Assembly (NCBI GenBank): GCA_033819885.1
Contig: JAQYUZ010000019.1
Span: forward strand, 228,501-292,500
DNA: 64,000 bases
Origin: Microbotryomycetes sp. JL201
Taxonomy: Eukaryota; Basidiomycota; Microbotryomycetes
Reading direction: 5' to 3'
Position 1 is the first letter of the stretch; the number at the start of each line of letters is the position of its first letter. The notes beneath the pieces were generated by a model, which did not search any database, had not been told where the DNA came from, and worked only from the letters and a program-made list of their open reading frames with translations. This document shows, piece by piece, positions 1 through 9,832 of the stretch. Made by a program: the position numbers and the translations under genes.

Positions 1-1320
1 ATCTGGTTGCGGCTCTTCGCCTTGAATGTCTCAACGTACGCCTTGCGGTCGTCGCGGCGCTCCTCAAAATACGCCCAACTCCATTTTCTATTCTTCTCAT
101 GTACCTCCGTCAGAATCGCGTTGATGGCAAACTTCCACAGAGCTTTGTTCTTGTTGAGACCAAATTCGACCTCTGGAGGCCGGAACGAGCGGTACTCTCG
201 CTGGCGAATGTAGAAATGGAACAAGTCGACCATACTGAGGGCGTCACGGTACTGATCTGCGTCGAGAACGAATCCGAGTTCTTGGAAAAACAGCTCGGCG
301 TCCGTTTTTGGATGATTCTGGTCTACCTTGTGGTGATTCATGATCAGTCGGCCTTGGCCGCTGACGGGCTTCAGGACAAATTGGTGGCTCGGCATGTGTC
401 CAGGCCTAGCGATCAATTCCGTGAATTGCACAATAGCGTCTTCGACCGAACTGCCAGCCAAGGACTTGGAGTCCGTGTCAAAGTAGACGGCGAGAGATTC
501 CAATTTCGCCAGTTTATGCACGCCATTCATCGGGTTGACGACATATGCGGGTTTCCAATTGTCGTCTGTTGAGACGGCTGAGAAGTGTGAAAGGGTCAAG
601 CCGACAGAGAACGGATGTCCTGGAACAGACAGTTTGTCCTCGTAACGAATGTGGATGTTGCGGATCTGTTTTGAGGCCCGTTAGTGTTGTCCACTTCGGT
701 GAAATAGAGGTCTCACTTCAAGCTGCAGGTTGTCGACAATCTTGTTGACCAAACTTGTCGTAAAGCTTTGGTTCTTCTTTTCTTCCTCCAAGCTCATGCC
801 CGATGTTGGGGTGGTCGTCATGAGCTCGGCGTGTTCGAGCTTCTCGAGTTTGGCTGCCTGAGCGCGTGCGGCATCTTCCTCCGGCGTAGTCTTGCTCGAG
901 TCTGTCGGTGTCGCGAGCAGGTAGACATTTTCAATCAAGACACGGACTGGCTTGCCACCGAGGTTTGACCTGCAAAGGCGCCATTGTCAATGCTACCCAA
1001 GGGAACATGGCCAGACTTGTTCCTCACCATGGAATCGACAGAGTCAGGTCACCCAAGTAGCCCTCGACGACATCGACTGGCAGCCTGAACTTGTCGAGCG
1101 CTTCCTTTTTGAGCCTGAGGTTGCGCAGTTTGACATCGCCTGACCAGATACCGACATTCAGCTGACCAGTGTTCAAATTGTCGACCTGGGCGTCAAAGAT
1201 GTGAGATAGATGTGTCAGTTTGTGTTGAACCATCCTTGGCTCGTGCCACCGATCAAGCTCTGGACATACGTAAGCCGACAAGAACCTGTTGAGCACACCG
1301 GCGAGCACCGACTCGAGCAT
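1..1320 (-). CDS. VPS13: VPS13 lipid-transfer protein, N-terminal part (runs off left edge)
   Basis: N-terminus of the bridge-like lipid transfer protein Vps13, which moves phospholipids at membrane contact sites. Exons by homology: 1320-1270, 1185-1028, 969-717, 665 to beyond base 1, all GT-AG and in phase. The product starts [17 protein letters not shown] and continues with [20 protein letters not shown], then [26 protein letters not shown] and [11 protein letters not shown], the conserved chorein_N region in family order. About 375 residues lie in the window; the full protein is normally about 3000 aa. A charged linker near residues 105-130 precedes the RNIHIRYED block. The gene is divergent from the Mpv17-family gene, with about 410 bp between start codons. 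The family call is very secure; the exact splice sites are inferred. Confidence 0.95.
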
Positions 1321-1733
1321 GGTGCCGTAGTGCACGTCCGGGCTGGCCTACGTTGCACGCGGTTAAGCCCTGCTGACCGTCCTGGCTTTACCTGCTGCTC
1401 GTGTGCGGCCTGTAGGCCTTGGCACCAGCAGGAGGTCAATGGATCAGATTGCTATGAGTGGAGGTATACGTGGTCTGTCGCCGAGGTCCGAGGTTTGTCG
1501 CGAGCTAGCACGACGCGCGTTAGCAAGCCACAGCCGTTCAGCGCGCGACGTCATTTCGAGCACGGCCGACATGAACCACGTCGGTCGTCCTTTTCGTCAA
1601 TACAGTAGTGATACGTATTCTTACACATTCCTTCAGAGAGCCTTCTGCTGATCGTGGATTTTTGTGAATTTCCGGCGGGACCGCGGCGCGAGGGCTCGCG
1701 CGCGTCGGCTTGGCCACCACCATCAACCCTAAG
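1321..1733. other. Divergent intergenic region, VPS13 / Mpv17-family gene
   Basis: 413 bp between two divergent start codons. It must hold both promoters and 5' UTRs. I see no TATA box, RNA gene or conserved reading frame in it. Confidence 0.6.
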
Positions 1734-3060
1734 ATGTCGGTTGTCGTCCAGCCCAGCAAGCCAATCAATCCTCTGCTCGCCAGTGAGGATCGTCGCAGCT
1801 CTTGCACTGTCACAATAGTCACTGACATGTCCCCGGAATGCCTGTGCCCGCCCGCTTGTCCGCTGTCGGTTTGCCGGATCGCGTTTGCACCCAGAGTACT
1901 TGCAGTCCTTGGCGACGCGACCCGTGTTCACAAAGTCGTGCACTTCAGGCACCTTGTCGTGCGTTTTTGTGCCCGGTCATGTCCTGGCTGTCGTGCAGTT
2001 GCTGACCGCGTCTTCGTGTCCTTTGCGCTTGCCCCACCTGAACTTCCGGCTCGGTTCTCGACGCGCTCGGCTAACACCAGGCTCTTGTCCGAGCTGCTCG
2101 CAGGCCACTTGTCTGGGTCACCGCCAGCGCCCCTCTCGCCGAAGCAAAAAACTGGCTTCCCGCCGGCCGATGTCGTCCTGCAGAACAAGAAGGCGCTCAT
2201 GCTCGGCGCTTATGCAAGTCCCACCTGGGCCGCGAAACACCCCCGAGCCAGCTTCAACTGACTGCACACTTCCGCCAAACTTCTGCAGGGCTTCTTTATT
2301 TCTGCTCCACTCAGTCACTCGCTTCTCAACATCCTCCAAAAGGCCTTCGCCGGCAAAACTTCGGCGCGCGCCAAGGTTTTGATGATCTTGTGCTCCAACA
2401 TCTTTATCTCGCCCATCCAGCAATCCGTGTACAGTGCGTCAGATCTGAATCGCTCCGTACTGTCGCAAGAGACTCATCCGCATCGTGTTCCGCGATTTGC
2501 CACACAGTCGCCGCCATGGCCTTTATCAACGGCGCTGACAGCTTGTCTGCGATTATCAAGGCCTGGAAAATGAGCTTCTGGCCCGTGATGAGGGTCAGGC
2601 ACTTTCGATCGCGCTATCTGTTTGGAATCTGAATCCGCCGTTGCGTTCTCGCAGTTGACCTGGGTCATCTCGACCCTCTCGATGGCTGTCGCTCAAAAGA
2701 CATTGCCTCCGGAACTTTGTGCGCCCATTTGTGGTACACCCGATCAGACGTGTAACTGACTTCTGTCTTTTCCTTCGTATCAGGGGTTCCTTGGTTCTCG
2801 TCGTGCGTTTGCCACGTGTTGCGCAGGCTGCCAATCCCCAGTGCTCTAACAATTTTCTACCGCACTGCAGGGTTGCCTTTGTCGCTGGCACATATGTTAA
2901 TGTCCAGGTGCGCTTTTTCGCCGGCGCGACCGCGCCTGTCAATTGCTGACCTCTCCCCATTCTTGCGACTCTATACTAGGCCAAGAAAAAGGCTCTCGCG
3001 CTGCGCGCCAAGCAACAGGCTAAACGTGACGCCGACACGAGCGTCACCGAGAAGAAATGA
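1734..3060 (+). CDS. Mpv17/PMP22-family membrane protein
   Basis: Four-helix integral membrane protein of the Mpv17/PMP22 (PXMP2-like) family, of peroxisomal or mitochondrial inner membranes. Nine exons: 1734-1782, 1895-1958, 2081-2213, 2289-2433, 2508-2593, 2655-2718, 2784-2802, 2871-2907, 2980-3060; sum 678 nt, 225 aa. Visible family blocks are YLQSLATRPVFTKSCTSG near the N-terminus, FFISAPLSHSLL mid-protein, IFISPIQQSVY, WKMSFWPVMR, and LPPELWVPWF followed by VAFVAGTYVNVQAKKK. The C-terminus is a lysine-rich tail. The third intron (2214-2288) is GC-AG, with donor TAT|GCAAGT; only this junction gives the conserved LGAYGFF. Exon 7 is only 19 nt. Family assignment is strong; the choice between peroxisome and mitochondrion is not possible from sequence alone. 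Confidence 0.88.
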
Positions 3061-3529
3061 AATGCTTGCTTAGTTTGAACCTGGAATCTGATAGGAAATT
3101 TTTGTGGCGTCAAGTATGTGACAAATATGTTGCAACCAGGAGGATACTTAAATCAGCAGGTATCGTGTATCCATAGTTGCGTGCTGCGAGTGGAGCGCCC
3201 GAGGGGGGTTCCTTTGCTGCCGCTGTGTGCGAGATCCTGATCTGTCGCCGTCATGGAACCCTCGGGTTTGCGTCAGAGAGTTATGCAGACTCCTGATGCC
3301 TTCTCGACTATTTCTGCGGAGGATTGTGAGTCGGAGAACTGGCCCGACACCCGCTCGAGACTGACAGATCATACACACGGGCTCAGCTATTCATATCGAT
3401 TCGGGCGGGCGCTCAACAGCCCTTAGCACTGACGGAGAAACCTTCCGGCGTACAAGCAGAACCCCGGACTATGGCCACGACACTGCTCACAGCGCCGAGA
3501 GCGGGGTTCGGGGCACGAGAAGGTCCAGC
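3061..3529. other. Spacer, possibly holding the 5' exon of the RING-CH gene
   Basis: 469 bp. An ATG at 3253 opens a short frame with a canonical GTGAGT donor near 3303 and a possible acceptor (CTGACAG) near 3365. The frame that reaches the next gene is open from that acceptor onward. The GTGAGT donor gives the wrong phase, so I cannot settle whether an upstream exon is used. Confidence 0.4.
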
Positions 3530-4897
3530 ATGCATTCGGTCCAGTCAAACGACTCAAAGGAAGATGGATATCAGGTCTTTGAGATGTTGACAGGTATACC
3601 TCGACCTCCATCTGCGGACCGAAGCGCACCCGAGCCAACTCCGACAACGAACCCCGACGATGCTGCTGCTGCTGCTGCCAATGCAACGGAGGATTTTGCC
3701 GACCCTGACGAGAGGATGTGCAGAATATGTTTCCTCGGACCAGAGGAAGAGCGCGAGCTCGGCAAATTGTTTTCGCCTTGCAAATGTTCAGGGACTGTGA
3801 GTGGCGATAGTGCTGCAGAGCAGAAGGACCATCGTCTCACAGAGATGTGCTGCAGTCCCGTTTCGTTCACGTTGCTTGCTTGGACAAATGGCGAACTGCC
3901 TCTGCCAATTCATGTAAGCTGTCGGCTGAGAAGAAGCAAGACTTTGGAGATGGCTAACACAGATTTGAGCCAACACAGCCTCATTCTACCAATGCGACCA
4001 GTGTTTCTGTAAGCAGGCTTTGACTTTGGGCCACTACCCCTCTGATCGTATATGCGAATCCACGCAGACAAATACCGGTTTCGGCGAACAAGACTCGCGA
4101 AAATCGCCAACAGTCGATGTGAGAAGCCTGAGCTCGCTGGTTTGCATGTGCTGACGTAGACCCGACAGTGACTCTGCTCGCCGTCACGTGTGTACTATTT
4201 ACACTCATTGTGTACCTGAGCGGGTTTGTGGCCAACTCTGTGCTCGCCTTCGTGGAACGGCGCCGCGCCAGAAATTCATTCTTTGAAGGTGACAAGCATG
4301 AGAGCATAAGAGCAGCCTCGTTAAGTTTCTGACTCCGACTCGACAGACATCTTCATATCGGACCACGTGATCTTGTCTGAGGGCGTCAAAGATGCGGTAG
4401 ACTTGCTAGGCAAGCAGCTCGAGCACAGCAAGTGGGTTAATCCGGCCGTCGCCGAGGCTCAAGCTCGTCGCAGACTTTTGCGTGCCGGCGCGAGCATCGT
4501 GTCACCACCGACAACCCAATGGAGACCTCCAACATGGCTGTACTCGCAGTTGCTTCATTTCACAAAAGGATTTGCACTTGTCGGATTGATAGCGGCTTTC
4601 CAGACATATGTTGCGGCTACATTCGTGTCGCCCCTCGGTCGTCTGGCGTTCAGAGCTTTGAGGCCGAGAAGGGGTGGTGGTGGCGGCAGAGGCGATGATG
4701 GAGCCTCAATGTCGCAGGTCGTGGTCGTTGTTGTAAGTGTCTCGCGCTCTAGTCACCTCGGCCGCGAGCTGATCTGATGAAGTACACAGTTCGTGATACT
4801 GGGCGCTGTGAAAGCTATCGTTCACTTGTATAGAGGCGTCAAATGGGGATCACGCCGAGTCTTGCGGCGCGTGTCTGATCTTGTGCTCGAAGTGTAG
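3530..4897 (+). CDS. RING-CH (MARCH-type) membrane E3 ubiquitin ligase
   Basis: Predicted membrane-anchored ubiquitin ligase with a RING-CH finger. Exons: 3530-3796, 3856-3913, 3979-4008, 4068-4118, 4160-4288, 4347-4732, 4790-4897; sum 1029 nt, 342 aa. The zinc finger is read across four exons: MCRICFLGPEEE, then CKCSGT, FVHVACLDKW, and FYQCDQCFYKYRF, giving the C4HC3 ligand order. Hydrophobic segments follow: one around TLLAVTCVLFTLIVYLSGF, one around FTKGFALVGLIAAFQTYVA, and a shorter one near VVVVVFVILGAVKAIV. An Ala run (residues about 45-50) and a Gly-rich linker are low complexity. The N-terminus before the finger is acidic and disordered. The true start may lie upstream, near 3253. The closest named class is the fungal MARCH-like proteins; the substrate is unknown. 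Confidence 0.85.
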
Positions 4898-4948
4898 GCA
4901 CTACTAGATTCTTATGAGATTGCAAGCTTTGTTGTACCATCCGATTGT

Positions 4949-5502
4949 TCACTTGTTCAGCTGCGCCGCTAGCTCAGCCACACGCTTCTGCTCCTCTTCG
5001 CCTGGCGTATCGGGAGCCTGTGGGGATCTCATTTAACAATCTGCACCCGGCCACGGGACGTGTCTGACTCGCAGGTCCGGCGTTACGGTTGCCTATCAAG
5101 TCGTTGGCCTTGGACTGTTCCGTCGGGTCTACGGAACGGACATAAATCAGCATCTCGCTCGCGCACGCGGCAGTGGCGAAATGAAATACCGGCCAAGCCA
5201 AGATTATTTGGCATTCCACTCGGCTTCGCATACTGGCTGTCTTTCTGCAGGTGACAGTTGTGTCAGACACCGTTGCATGAGAGGCACAAGCGCCGCGGTC
5301 GTGTGACCTCCGCTGTCGGACAGGGGCATGACCGTCTCGCGCCATACGCGGTCCCGAAGCCTCATTTATAGACCTTCATTGTGTTTCTGGGAGGTAACGT
5401 GCTACCGCTTTCCGCTCAGGCGCAGCAGAACCTCAGGGCTCGACTTACGTCATAAACGACAGAGTGGGGCGGAGTAGAAGGGCGGGCGGGAACGTCTGAC
5501 AT
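4949..5502 (-). CDS. Small hydrophilic protein of unknown function, five exons
   Basis: I do not recognise this protein. A consistent model is 5502-5449, 5360-5322, 5244-5190, 5128-5073, 5017-4949; sum 273 nt, 90 aa. It starts MSDVPARPSTPP and ends GEEEQKRVAELAAQLNK, with the middle reading YAKPSGMPNNLGLADPTE. It is polar, has no membrane segment, and its last 20 residues could form a short helix. The last intron (5018-5072) needs a GC donor (CCT|GCGAGT) to keep the frame. The junctions after exons 1 and 2 are the weakest, because the donors or acceptors are not ideal. It converges with the RING-CH gene, whose stop is 52 bp away. The gene could be longer, or the upstream exons different. Confidence 0.45.
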
Positions 5503-5718
5503 GTCGGAAGCTTTTCTGGTAGTCCTGAGGTGGTGTTTGGGAGTTGAGTGGTGAGGCAGGAGTGAAGATCGTCATCCCCGATGGGACCGTGCCTTCCCAG
5601 CCAGAGCCACGAGCTCGTCAACACGTCACTCATAGTCTGCAAACGAAATTTTTAGGAAACACGATTGTTACAACAAACACATCATACGAAATCGTCACGG
5701 CACTCCTGGATTTTCCCC

Positions 5719-6908
5719 CTACCCAACCATTGATCGCTTCCTGCCTCGCATCCTGACTTCGTCCAGACGTTTCTCGATGCGCGACCATTCGCCTCTCTTG
5801 CCAAATTCTTCCATGCCTTTTCTATATCCATCGAGCACGGTCAAAAACAATGGTATGCCATCTTCCCCCGATGGCAGTTTTGGCACCGGATGAGTCGAGT
5901 CGAAAGCTCTTTCCAGTACATATAAGTCTACTGCTCTGTCCTCCGGTGTGAATGAAGTCGAAGACAAGCCAAAATCGATCATGACCTGGAGAAGAGCAGA
6001 ATTGATTGGACGGACGGACGGACGGAAGATGAGCCACGAACGGGACCCACCACTTCGAACGGCTGGTCGTTGGGCGACGTAGGTTGAATCAGACGCAACA
6101 TCATGTTTGACGTGGTCAAATCCCCGTGAACTACTTCTGCCGAGTGCATTTTTGCGATAGCCACTCCGATCGCTTCCAGAAGCGCGTCTGATGAGTCGAA
6201 GGCGAACATCAGCAAGAGCTGCGCAATGCTGCGCCATGTAACCGGCAGACCTTTCTCTACGCCTTTCTTTCGTAGCATTTGCACAAGCTCTTCGCTCTCT
6301 GCAGCGGCTTGCTCGGCAGAGATGATTTCCGCGTCGATTTCGTCTGTATCTGCCAGCTCGTCACCTTCCTGTCCTCCTCCAAGCACTTCTCGGACGCTCC
6401 ATCCGTCAATCCATTCCATGCCGATGATGCCTTGCTTGAGGTCGACCACTCTGAGGGCAGGGACAATGACGCCTGCTTTCAGACACTTGACTAGCGCTCG
6501 TGCCTCGCTTGTCAAGCGCTGTCGAGTCAACAGCGAGTCCAGTGTTGGATGTCTGTACTGTTTCGAGAAGCGGTGCTTGAGCAGCGCGGGCACAGAGTCC
6601 AACCGACTGGTGTCCGGAGTCGAAGCTGACCGTGACGGGCTCGTAACGATCGGTGTAGGGTACAATAGAGTCTTGTAGACTTTCTATGGGCATGACGGCA
6701 AGCGACACTATGCGTCAGCAGCGCGCTCTCGCCAGGACCTTTGAATACTGACAGCTTCTGCGCCTTGCTTGATCAGCTTGGACTGCTCGAGCAAGTCAAT
6801 CACCGGTAGTAATTTTGTCGCAGAAACGCTCTCGCGCGCATCTCGCGAAATTGATGGCATGTGACGAAGAGCAGAGACGGAGCCCGGCCATCGTGGCCCG
6901 GCCATCAT
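5719..6908 (-). CDS. BUD32: Bud32/PRPK atypical kinase of the KEOPS complex
   Basis: Small atypical kinase/ATPase subunit of KEOPS, which makes the t6A modification of ANN-decoding tRNAs and supports telomere maintenance. Exons from the second possible start: 6860-6753, 6683-6051, 5985-5719; sum 1008 nt, 335 aa; an in-frame ATG at 6908 would add 16 residues. Family signatures: LIKQGAEAKVY (nucleotide loop), YRHPTLD and RLTSEARAL, IGMEWIDG, HGDLTTSNMML (catalytic loop), VMIDFGLS (DFG), EDRAVDLYVLERAF, and the terminal VRMRGRKRSMVG. An acidic insertion of about 60 residues after the WIDGWSVREV segment lengthens it beyond the usual 230-260 aa. Intron 2 contains a short GACG tandem repeat. Identification is very secure. 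Confidence 0.95.
6003..6025 (-). repeat. GACG tandem repeat in BUD32 intron 2
   Basis: About five copies of a GACG/CGTC tetranucleotide near the middle of intron 2 of BUD32. It lies outside the splice signals. Confidence 0.75.
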
Positions 6909-9832
6909 GAGTCATGACGCTTCATCAATCTATATCTGCAGCGAAATATCCATTCTGGCATCGGTTGCTGCACTGACACGCTAGAAGCGCGTTGTGTTCG
7001 TGGTCACGTGCCGATTGCTGCGAAAAGGAAGCAGGTGTGCTTTTCGTGCAGTACGCGGCTGGTTTTCAGCAAATAAGCTTTCAGCATGGCATATCTTCCT
7101 GGGAACGTTGGAAAGAAAGTTAAGGCTGTGCACGCGCTTCAGGCTTCGAAAGGAGGGCACGAACTGAGAGATAGTATCAGCCTATATCATCACTTAGTCA
7201 CAAGAAGGTGTGCGGGTCGATCAATATCCTCCGACATTGTGCTGCTGATATCCTGAGTGTGAAATTGGAACGCAGCGGCGTTGAAAGCTTGACCTGTTCG
7301 ACCAACTCGAGGTGCAGCTGCTTTGCACTTACCAAGCAGCAGTACGAGATCTATTCAGCTGCGCTCCACTGCCGCAGCGTCATAAAGCGTTATGGTACAT
7401 ACATACGGCTCTCGTCAAGTATGACTTTTGGCATGACGGGTGTGTAATTTCAGGAGTGTACTAATGGCGCCCTCTCACAAAGTTTGCCCGCAGCCCGCCC
7501 AAGAACAGCGAAGTTGCACGCATCGAGGCGATCTTTTCTTGCTTGTCGTGCCTGAATCGCTGCTTAAAGTCCATCACATCACTCCGCACGCTGCCATTGA
7601 GAATACGTTTTCATTTGTCAACAAGACCCCCGCGATGAAGGGACTGTTCCGAGCAAAAAGCCCGACGAGGACATCGTCATTTTGAGATCGATTGGGGGGT
7701 CCGACTGGAAATTCGAACCTTCAGGCGCTCTCTAAACTCAGAGCTGTATGATGTAAAACGGGATCGCTGCGCACCTTTTCGCCGCTCAACCGACGTCTTC
7801 TGGTGCCCCTCGCGCGATATTTTTGAAAAGCTCGGTCGCGCGTAACGCGAGGGCCGCTTCCGAATCAGCCAATTGGTGCTCGCTTCATTCACGCCATTTT
7901 TGAAGCATTCTAGAGACGCATAGAGCGTTCGCGCTCAGCTTCCCATCTCCTTGACTCAAATTTGACTGCTTCTCTTGCAAGTGGCAAAACTCTCTCGCAT
8001 AGCCCGTACAATGATTGTTGGACACTAACAGGTTCTCGAGTAGACCATTCAAATCCATTGCGTCTTTCAAGCTCGTATTGCGAGTGTGCCAAGCTCCAGC
8101 GCCGATTGGTTGCGAACAGCGGAAGGGAATATTAAGCAGCACGCAGGGAAGGGGCAAATAGCTGCACGATGACCTAGTATCAAGATGTCTTTGACATCCT
8201 CGTATATCGTTCTTTCGGGATTGACATGGTTTTAATGCATATGGGGAGAAAGCCATGAGGACTACGCTGACGGAGTCCGGGTTTCGGGCGTCAAAATGAT
8301 CTGTTGGATCCAGCTGAGGGTATGCACGTCGCAACAGCTTACGGGAGTACATCGACCTGTGGTGCCAACGATCTGGCTCTGAGCTCCCAAAAGGACTTGA
8401 CGGCGTGTGGCGAGATCTAGAGTCTGTTCCTTGCGGGTCTGGACCTGTGCCTGGAGCCGATGATGTAGGATCTGGGGCTTTTAGCGCATACCTGCCATTG
8501 GCGCCAGCTCAAGCGGTGCGGACTGAAGAATGAAGAGTATACCGTTCGGGCTTCGTTACAGTCGGAAATTCGGGGCCGTGCGATTGTGTGAACGGCGCAG
8601 TAGTTCGATGTGTTACATTTTTCCAACTTCTGGAGATACGAATTAAGACAGAGAGGGAACGCGAAATGACGCGCAATTGCAAGGGCGCTTCAGCAAGGCC
8701 TCGACCGTCGAAAAGGCCCATTTCCACGAAAACGCTCAAGCCGCAGGATAGGCAGATGCAGGTGACGCGCTGAGCCCAATTCGCGCAGGACAAATTCGCT
8801 TGATTGCTGACAGGGTTCGGGACGGGAGACCGGACGTGACAGGATCCGATTTTCCATAACTGATGATACTGCACGCTGGGTGACCATGCCGCGCTGGGCT
8901 TGGGAACGGCTTATGCAGCGGGGCACTCGTCATCATTGTGATGTGTTTCATTGAACATTCTCCTTTGCACCTTTTTGTTTTCCCACTGCTTCCCGCTGCA
9001 GGCGCCTGCGTGAGGCGGCGAAGACGCAGCAGTTGCCGCAGGGCACGGTCGGACCTGGGGCCGAGTTTGCGCGCTAGTTTCACTCTGCTCGCGTGCTCCC
9101 AGGCTTCCAGCATCGAAATTTCTGCGGTCAAGAGCAGAAAACCTATCTACAGCACAGCAGTAAATTCAAACGAGCTAGGTGAAGGAGACTGTGCTGGCTC
9201 CGGTTGCTTGCTGCCGAATCTGTACCGTCAGAAGTCGATCTTTTTGACGGGTGCCCACCGCTTTGGCACTGATCAGAGATCGACGAGCCAGCGCCCGACG
9301 GACATCTGCTTCGCACACCGTCCTCCCCGGCACTCGAGCGCACGTTGGACGACGACAAACATCTTGAAGGCGCAGCTCGACAGACATCCACCTGCTTTGC
9401 TTTGTTTGGGAGATAGGTGCAGTAGTCGGTGGAAGCAGCCGCGCGCGAACAAAGGCAAGCGCCGGTACCACGGCTCAGCCCGCTTCGAGGTGTCTTGGCA
9501 CTCTGGAACTGACTCTTGATTGACTGGCTGTATATATGCGCTTCTGCCATTACATGTCACGAACGTACAGACTCGGGGCATCAGCTCGCACCTGCCGTCA
9601 GAGGACGGAATCCGCTGCCATCAGGCTGCGCTGCACTCACCACGCAGACGACGCCCATCAACAGGGCACAAGCACAATCAGCAAAATTCCGGGCTCTTCA
9701 GTTGTCCAGATCGCTCGGCGCCACCAAGTGTTCCAGGCAATAGTGGCCGAGCCCCAGTCGAGTACGCAGGCGCGTCACTGACAGAAGCCGCTTGGGCCAC
9801 TCACGGCTGCCCGTCGACGAGTCGGCAGTGCA
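6909..9832. other. Long gene-poor region upstream of the WOPR gene
   Basis: About 2.9 kb without a recognisable conserved gene on either strand, in a window where most spacers are 50-500 bp. Open frames exist but look random in composition. The longest are 8938-9519 (+), which is Arg/Ser-rich and probably leader or promoter, and 7885-8352 (-), listed separately. A weak B-box-like motif near 7700 does not fold into a tRNA. The region may be the promoter and long 5' leader of the WOPR transcription factor at 9833. Confidence 0.5.
7885..8352 (-). CDS. Doubtful open frame, no recognised family
   Basis: A 155-codon frame ending SRMLQKWRE. The last third, around LKDAMDLNGLLENLLVSNN, has a more protein-like composition than the rest, which is Cys/Arg/Pro-rich. 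No domain or targeting signal is visible, and I found no splice extension that improves it. It may be chance, or a lineage-specific gene. Confidence 0.15.
   Translation of the reverse strand: MYSRKLLRRAYPQLDPTDHFDARNPDSVSVVLMAFSPYALKPCQSRKNDIRGCQRHLDTRSSCSYLPLPCVLLNIPFRCSQPIGAGAWHTRNTSLKDAMDLNGLLENLLVSNNHCTGYAREFCHLQEKQSNLSQGDGKLSANALCVSRMLQKWRE

Noticed and set aside
7683-7760. tRNA-like B box (GGTTCGAATTTCC on the minus strand)
   Set aside because: The T-stem does not pair well, no A box or matching 5' acceptor strand is found upstream, so it is not a credible tRNA.
8938-9519. 193-codon plus-strand open frame before the WOPR gene
   Set aside because: Arg/Ser/Cys-rich composition, no family pattern; more likely leader or promoter DNA.
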